DNA of 5,014 nucleotides. It comes from Actinomycetes bacterium. Its GTDB lineage: Bacteria; Actinomycetota; Actinomycetes; Actinomycetales; Microbacteriaceae. Shown one piece after another: positions 4,903-5,014 of the stretch. Below the pieces are notes generated by a model. It was not told where the DNA came from. It searched no databases and worked only from the letters and a program-made list of their open reading frames with translations. Every line of letters begins with the position of its first letter. The first letter of the stretch is position 1. The stretch is from assembly GCA_023421635.1 (NCBI GenBank), contig JAEZSU010000065.1:1-5014 (forward strand), in the 5' to 3' direction. A program made the position numbers and the translations under genes.

Positions 4903-5014
4903 GTGCGCATAGGCATCGTCGGCGGAAGCGGCAACATCTCGACCGGCGTCGTCCGGCTGCTCCTCGAGCAGGGGCACGACGTCACCTGCGTGACCCGCGG
5001 CCGCGCGCCCGTCC
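4903..5014 (+). CDS. NAD(P)-binding SDR / NAD-dependent epimerase-dehydratase-like protein, N-terminal fragment
   Basis: Only the first 37 codons are in the window, starting with GTG. The protein opens with MRIGIVGGSGNISTGVVRLLLEQGHDVTCVTRGR, a strand-loop-helix-strand Rossmann unit. The dinucleotide-binding loop is G7-G8-S9-G10-N11-I12-S13, i.e. the extended-SDR GGTGxxG pattern with serine in place of the last glycine. This GGxGNIS form is familiar from a subgroup of NAD-dependent epimerase/dehydratase proteins. R32 and R34 after the second strand (TRGR) would suit an NADP phosphate, but this is a guess. An NmrA-like or other atypical SDR is possible. It is divergent from the TetR-family gene, with an inverted repeat inside its promoter, so it is probably the repressor's main target and may be the first gene of a longer regulated operon. 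Confidence 0.8.
   Translation, partial: MRIGIVGGSGNISTGVVRLLLEQGHDVTCVTRGRAPV

Overview
The window is chromosomal DNA of a high-GC actinobacterium. A member of the Microbacteriaceae (Microbacterium or a close relative) is my best guess. The guess rests on GC content that looks near 70%, strong G/C third-position bias, TANNNT boxes placed 6-7 nt before start codons (leaderless genes), and protein sequences typical of that group. The species cannot be fixed from the sequence. I see no insertion sequence, CRISPR array, tRNA, rRNA or phage gene. Coding density is high and gene boundaries are tight, so this reads as ordinary chromosome.

Layout. (1) Positions 1-1335, minus strand: a two-gene operon. 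An FBP-domain (FusB-like, EF-G-binding) zinc protein (859-1335) comes first, followed 13 nt later by a PfkB-family sugar kinase (3-845) whose C-terminus runs off the left edge. (2) Positions 1336-1468: a divergent intergenic region with a promoter facing each way and a GC-rich nested inverted repeat between them. (3) Positions 1469-3031, plus strand: a PYROXD2/phytoene-desaturase-like FAD oxidoreductase. (4) Positions 3038-3565, minus strand: an unrecognised protein with one N-terminal membrane segment, convergent with the oxidoreductase and only 6 bp from it. (5) Positions 3647-4135, plus strand: a YajQ-family nucleotide-binding protein with a leaderless-type promoter. (6) Positions 4138-4797, minus strand: a TetR/AcrR-family repressor, convergent with yajQ and 2 bp away. 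(7) Positions 4903-5014, plus strand: the first 37 codons of an NAD(P)-binding SDR/epimerase-like protein, divergent from the TetR gene.

How the parts work together. The clearest regulatory unit is the tetR-SDR divergent pair. A perfect 8-bp inverted repeat with a 6-bp spacer (4846-4867) sits between a -35-like and a -10-like element of the SDR gene. This is the expected place for an operator through which the TetR protein would repress its neighbour and probably itself. The other genes are functionally unrelated neighbours: translation-factor binding, sugar phosphorylation, a flavin oxidoreductase and a nucleotide-binding protein. I did not find a convincing undescribed multi-gene system. 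The points most worth a second look are the operator, the set of leaderless starts, an over-represented GGATGC word, the PYROXD2-like enzyme without carotenoid genes, and the unrecognised membrane-anchored protein.
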